Assembly: GCA_964495595.1 (NCBI GenBank)
Contig: CAZBWH010000108.1
Span: 1-7,277, forward strand
DNA from: CALMFQ01 sp964495595
GTDB lineage: Bacteria > Pseudomonadota > Gammaproteobacteria > Burkholderiales > SCOH01
Direction of reading: 5' to 3'
Length of the DNA stretch: 7,277 nt
Below are positions 6,286-7,277 of this stretch, piece after piece. Position numbers and translations under genes: made by a program. The stretch's first letter is position 1. The number at the start of each line of letters is the position of its first letter. The notes under the pieces were generated by a model. That model saw nothing but the letters and a program-made list of their open reading frames with translations. It was not told the origin of the DNA and did no database searches.

Positions 6286-6313
6286 CGCAGTGGCTGCGCC
6301 GCTATGCACTGCG
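6286..6313. repeat. inverted repeat CGCAGTG-N14-CACTGCG before parE
   Basis: The two 7-bp arms (6286-6292 and 6307-6313) are perfect complements. The right arm covers the place where a -35 element would sit for the TATAAT at 6325-6330. This could be an operator or an RNA-level hairpin; no regulator is assigned. Confidence 0.4.
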
Positions 6314-6324
6314 CATGGCGTCGC

Positions 6325-6330
6325 TATAAT
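6325..6330 (+). promoter_or_regulatory. sigma-70 -10 box of parE
   Basis: A perfect TATAAT stands 30 nt before the parE ATG, predicting a start near 6337 and a leader of about 24 nt. No good -35 hexamer is found at 16-18 bp (the 17-bp position holds CTATGC), and there is no extended TG motif, so the promoter may be weak or need an activator. Confidence 0.6.
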
Positions 6331-6360
6331 GCACGCCTGATTTCACCTCGGGCAGCGCAC

Positions 6361-7277
6361 ATGGCAGTTCAGCAATACGACGAATCCTCGGTCAAAGTCC
6401 TCAAGGGCCTGGAGCCGGTCAAGCACCGCCCCGGCATGTACACCCGCACCGAAAACCCGCTGCACATCATCCAGGAAGTGATCGACAACGCCGCCGACGA
6501 AGCGCTGGCCGGCTTTGCCAAGCGTATCGACGTGCGCATCCACGGCGATGGCTCGGTATCGGTGGCCGACGACGGACGCGGTATTCCGGTCGGCATTCAC
6601 CCGGAAATGGGCGTGCCGACGGTGGAGGTGGTGTTCACCCAGCTGCACGCGGGCGGCAAGTTCAACAAGAAAGACGGCGGCGCCTACAGCTTCTCCGGCG
6701 GCCTGCACGGCGTGGGCGTGAGCGTGACCAATGCGTTGTCAACGCGTCTGGAAGTCAGTGTCAAGCGCGACGGCGGCGAACACAAGCTGGCGTTTGGTGA
6801 TGGCTTCGTCATCGAGCCACTGGCCAGGCTGCGCGACATTGCCAAGAAAACCACCGGCACCAGCGTGCGCGCCTGGCCGGACGGCAAATATTTCGATTCG
6901 CCGAACATCCCGATGGGCGAACTGGAGCACATCCTGCGCTCCAAGGCAGTATTGCTGCCGGGGATCGAAGTCAGCCTCACCATCGAAAAACGCGATGGCA
7001 GCGAAGATGTCAAAAACTGGTGTTACCCGGATGGCCTCTCCGGCTACCTGTCGGAAATGCTCGCCGGGCAGGACCTGGCGGTGCCGCTGTTCAAGGGCGA
7101 AAAATACGTCGGTGCCGGCAACGAGAATTATTCGCCGGGCGAGGGCGCCAGTTGGGTAATCACCTGGACCGAAGAAGGCGGAATTTCGCGCGAATCCTAC
7201 GTCAACCTGATCCCGACACCATCCGGCGGCACCCACGAAACCGGCCTGCGCGACGGCGTGTTCAACGCCATCAAGAA
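6361..7277 (+). CDS. parE: DNA topoisomerase IV subunit B, ParE (5' part; C-terminus outside window)
   Basis: The 305 visible residues are the ATPase (GHKL) domain and part of the transducer domain of a type IIA topoisomerase B subunit, which with ParC decatenates daughter chromosomes. Motifs seen: EVIDNAADEA with catalytic base Glu39 and Mg-ligand Asn43; ADDGRGIPVGIH with Asp70 and Gly74, matching GyrB Asp73 and Gly77 (the novobiocin/ATP contact region); the Gly-rich lid FSGGLHGVGVSVTNALS (about 111-127); and PTPSGGTHETGLRDG (about 286-299). The start MAVQQYDESSVKVLKGLEPVKHRPGMY resembles ParE of Neisseria-type betaproteobacteria (two pieces: MAVQQYDESSVKVL and KGLEPVKHRPGMY). ParE is favoured over GyrB because of VKVLKGLEPV and TQLHAGGKFNKKDGGAYSFSGG-like spacing. 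The ATG has only a weak ribosome site. About 350 residues are missing. Confidence 0.93.
   Translation, partial: MAVQQYDESSVKVLKGLEPVKHRPGMYTRTENPLHIIQEVIDNAADEALAGFAKRIDVRIHGDGSVSVADDGRGIPVGIHPEMGVPTVEVVFTQLHAGGKFNKKDGGAYSFSGGLHGVGVSVTNALSTRLEVSVKRDGGEHKLAFGDGFVIEPLARLRDIAKKTTGTSVRAWPDGKYFDSPNIPMGELEHILRSKAVLLPGIEVSLTIEKRDGSEDVKNWCYPDGLSGYLSEMLAGQDLAVPLFKGEKYVGAGNENYSPGEGASWVITWTEEGGISRESYVNLIPTPSGGTHETGLRDGVFNAIK

Larger units (their letters stand above)
6091..6360. promoter_or_regulatory. divergent FIST / parE intergenic region
   Basis: No convincing gene lies here. It holds a 28-bp inverted repeat (6286-6313), a perfect -10 box for parE (6325-6330), and a perfect Shine-Dalgarno-like AAGGAGGG (6220-6227) without a clear gene behind it. 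On the minus strand, TACACT (6122-6127) is a weak -10 candidate for the FIST-kinase operon with no matching -35. The short open frames across the region show no recognisable product. Confidence 0.55.

Overview
The window reads as part of the chromosome of a high-GC betaproteobacterium, most likely in or near the Neisseriales (for example Chitinibacteraceae-like). This rests on protein character, mainly the ParE N-terminus and the ubiK / glnK-amtB arrangement, and is an inference. There are no RNA genes, insertion sequences, CRISPR arrays or phage genes. Six protein genes account for nearly all the sequence.

Layout, left to right. (1) The 3' part of an acyl-CoA dehydrogenase gene (+) with an extra C-terminal domain enters from the left edge. 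(2) A small coiled-coil gene, ubiK (-), converges on it; a hairpin with a T-rich tail on the minus strand lies between them. (3) A 339-bp divergent intergenic region holds the regulatory signals for nitrogen control: a near-consensus sigma-54 -24/-12 promoter (1651-1666), an upstream NtrC-geometry dyad (1569-1589) preceded by two TTGGTGCA repeats, and a leader of about 120 nt with two overlapping hairpins. (4) glnK-amtB (+) encodes a PII signal protein and its ammonium channel; the channel carries a signal peptide and a long Ala/Pro-rich segment. A strong intrinsic terminator closes the operon. (5) On the minus strand, converging on amtB, a FIST-domain sensor gene and a soluble histidine kinase gene overlap by 4 nt (ATGA). 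(6) A divergent intergenic region of about 260-270 bp holds a perfect TATAAT box and an adjacent inverted repeat, followed by the 5' part of parE (topoisomerase IV subunit B), which leaves at the right edge.

How the genes work together. GlnK and AmtB form the standard ammonium uptake and sensing pair: GlnK, uridylylated at Tyr51 under nitrogen limitation, blocks the channel when deuridylylated. The sigma-54/NtrC signals explain induction under nitrogen limitation. The FIST protein and kinase look like a cytoplasmic two-protein receptor-transmitter unit with no response regulator in view. This is the least characterised part of the window. Its convergent position beside glnK-amtB does not prove a nitrogen-related role. 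The acyl-CoA dehydrogenase, UbiK (ubiquinone synthesis) and ParE are ordinary housekeeping functions.
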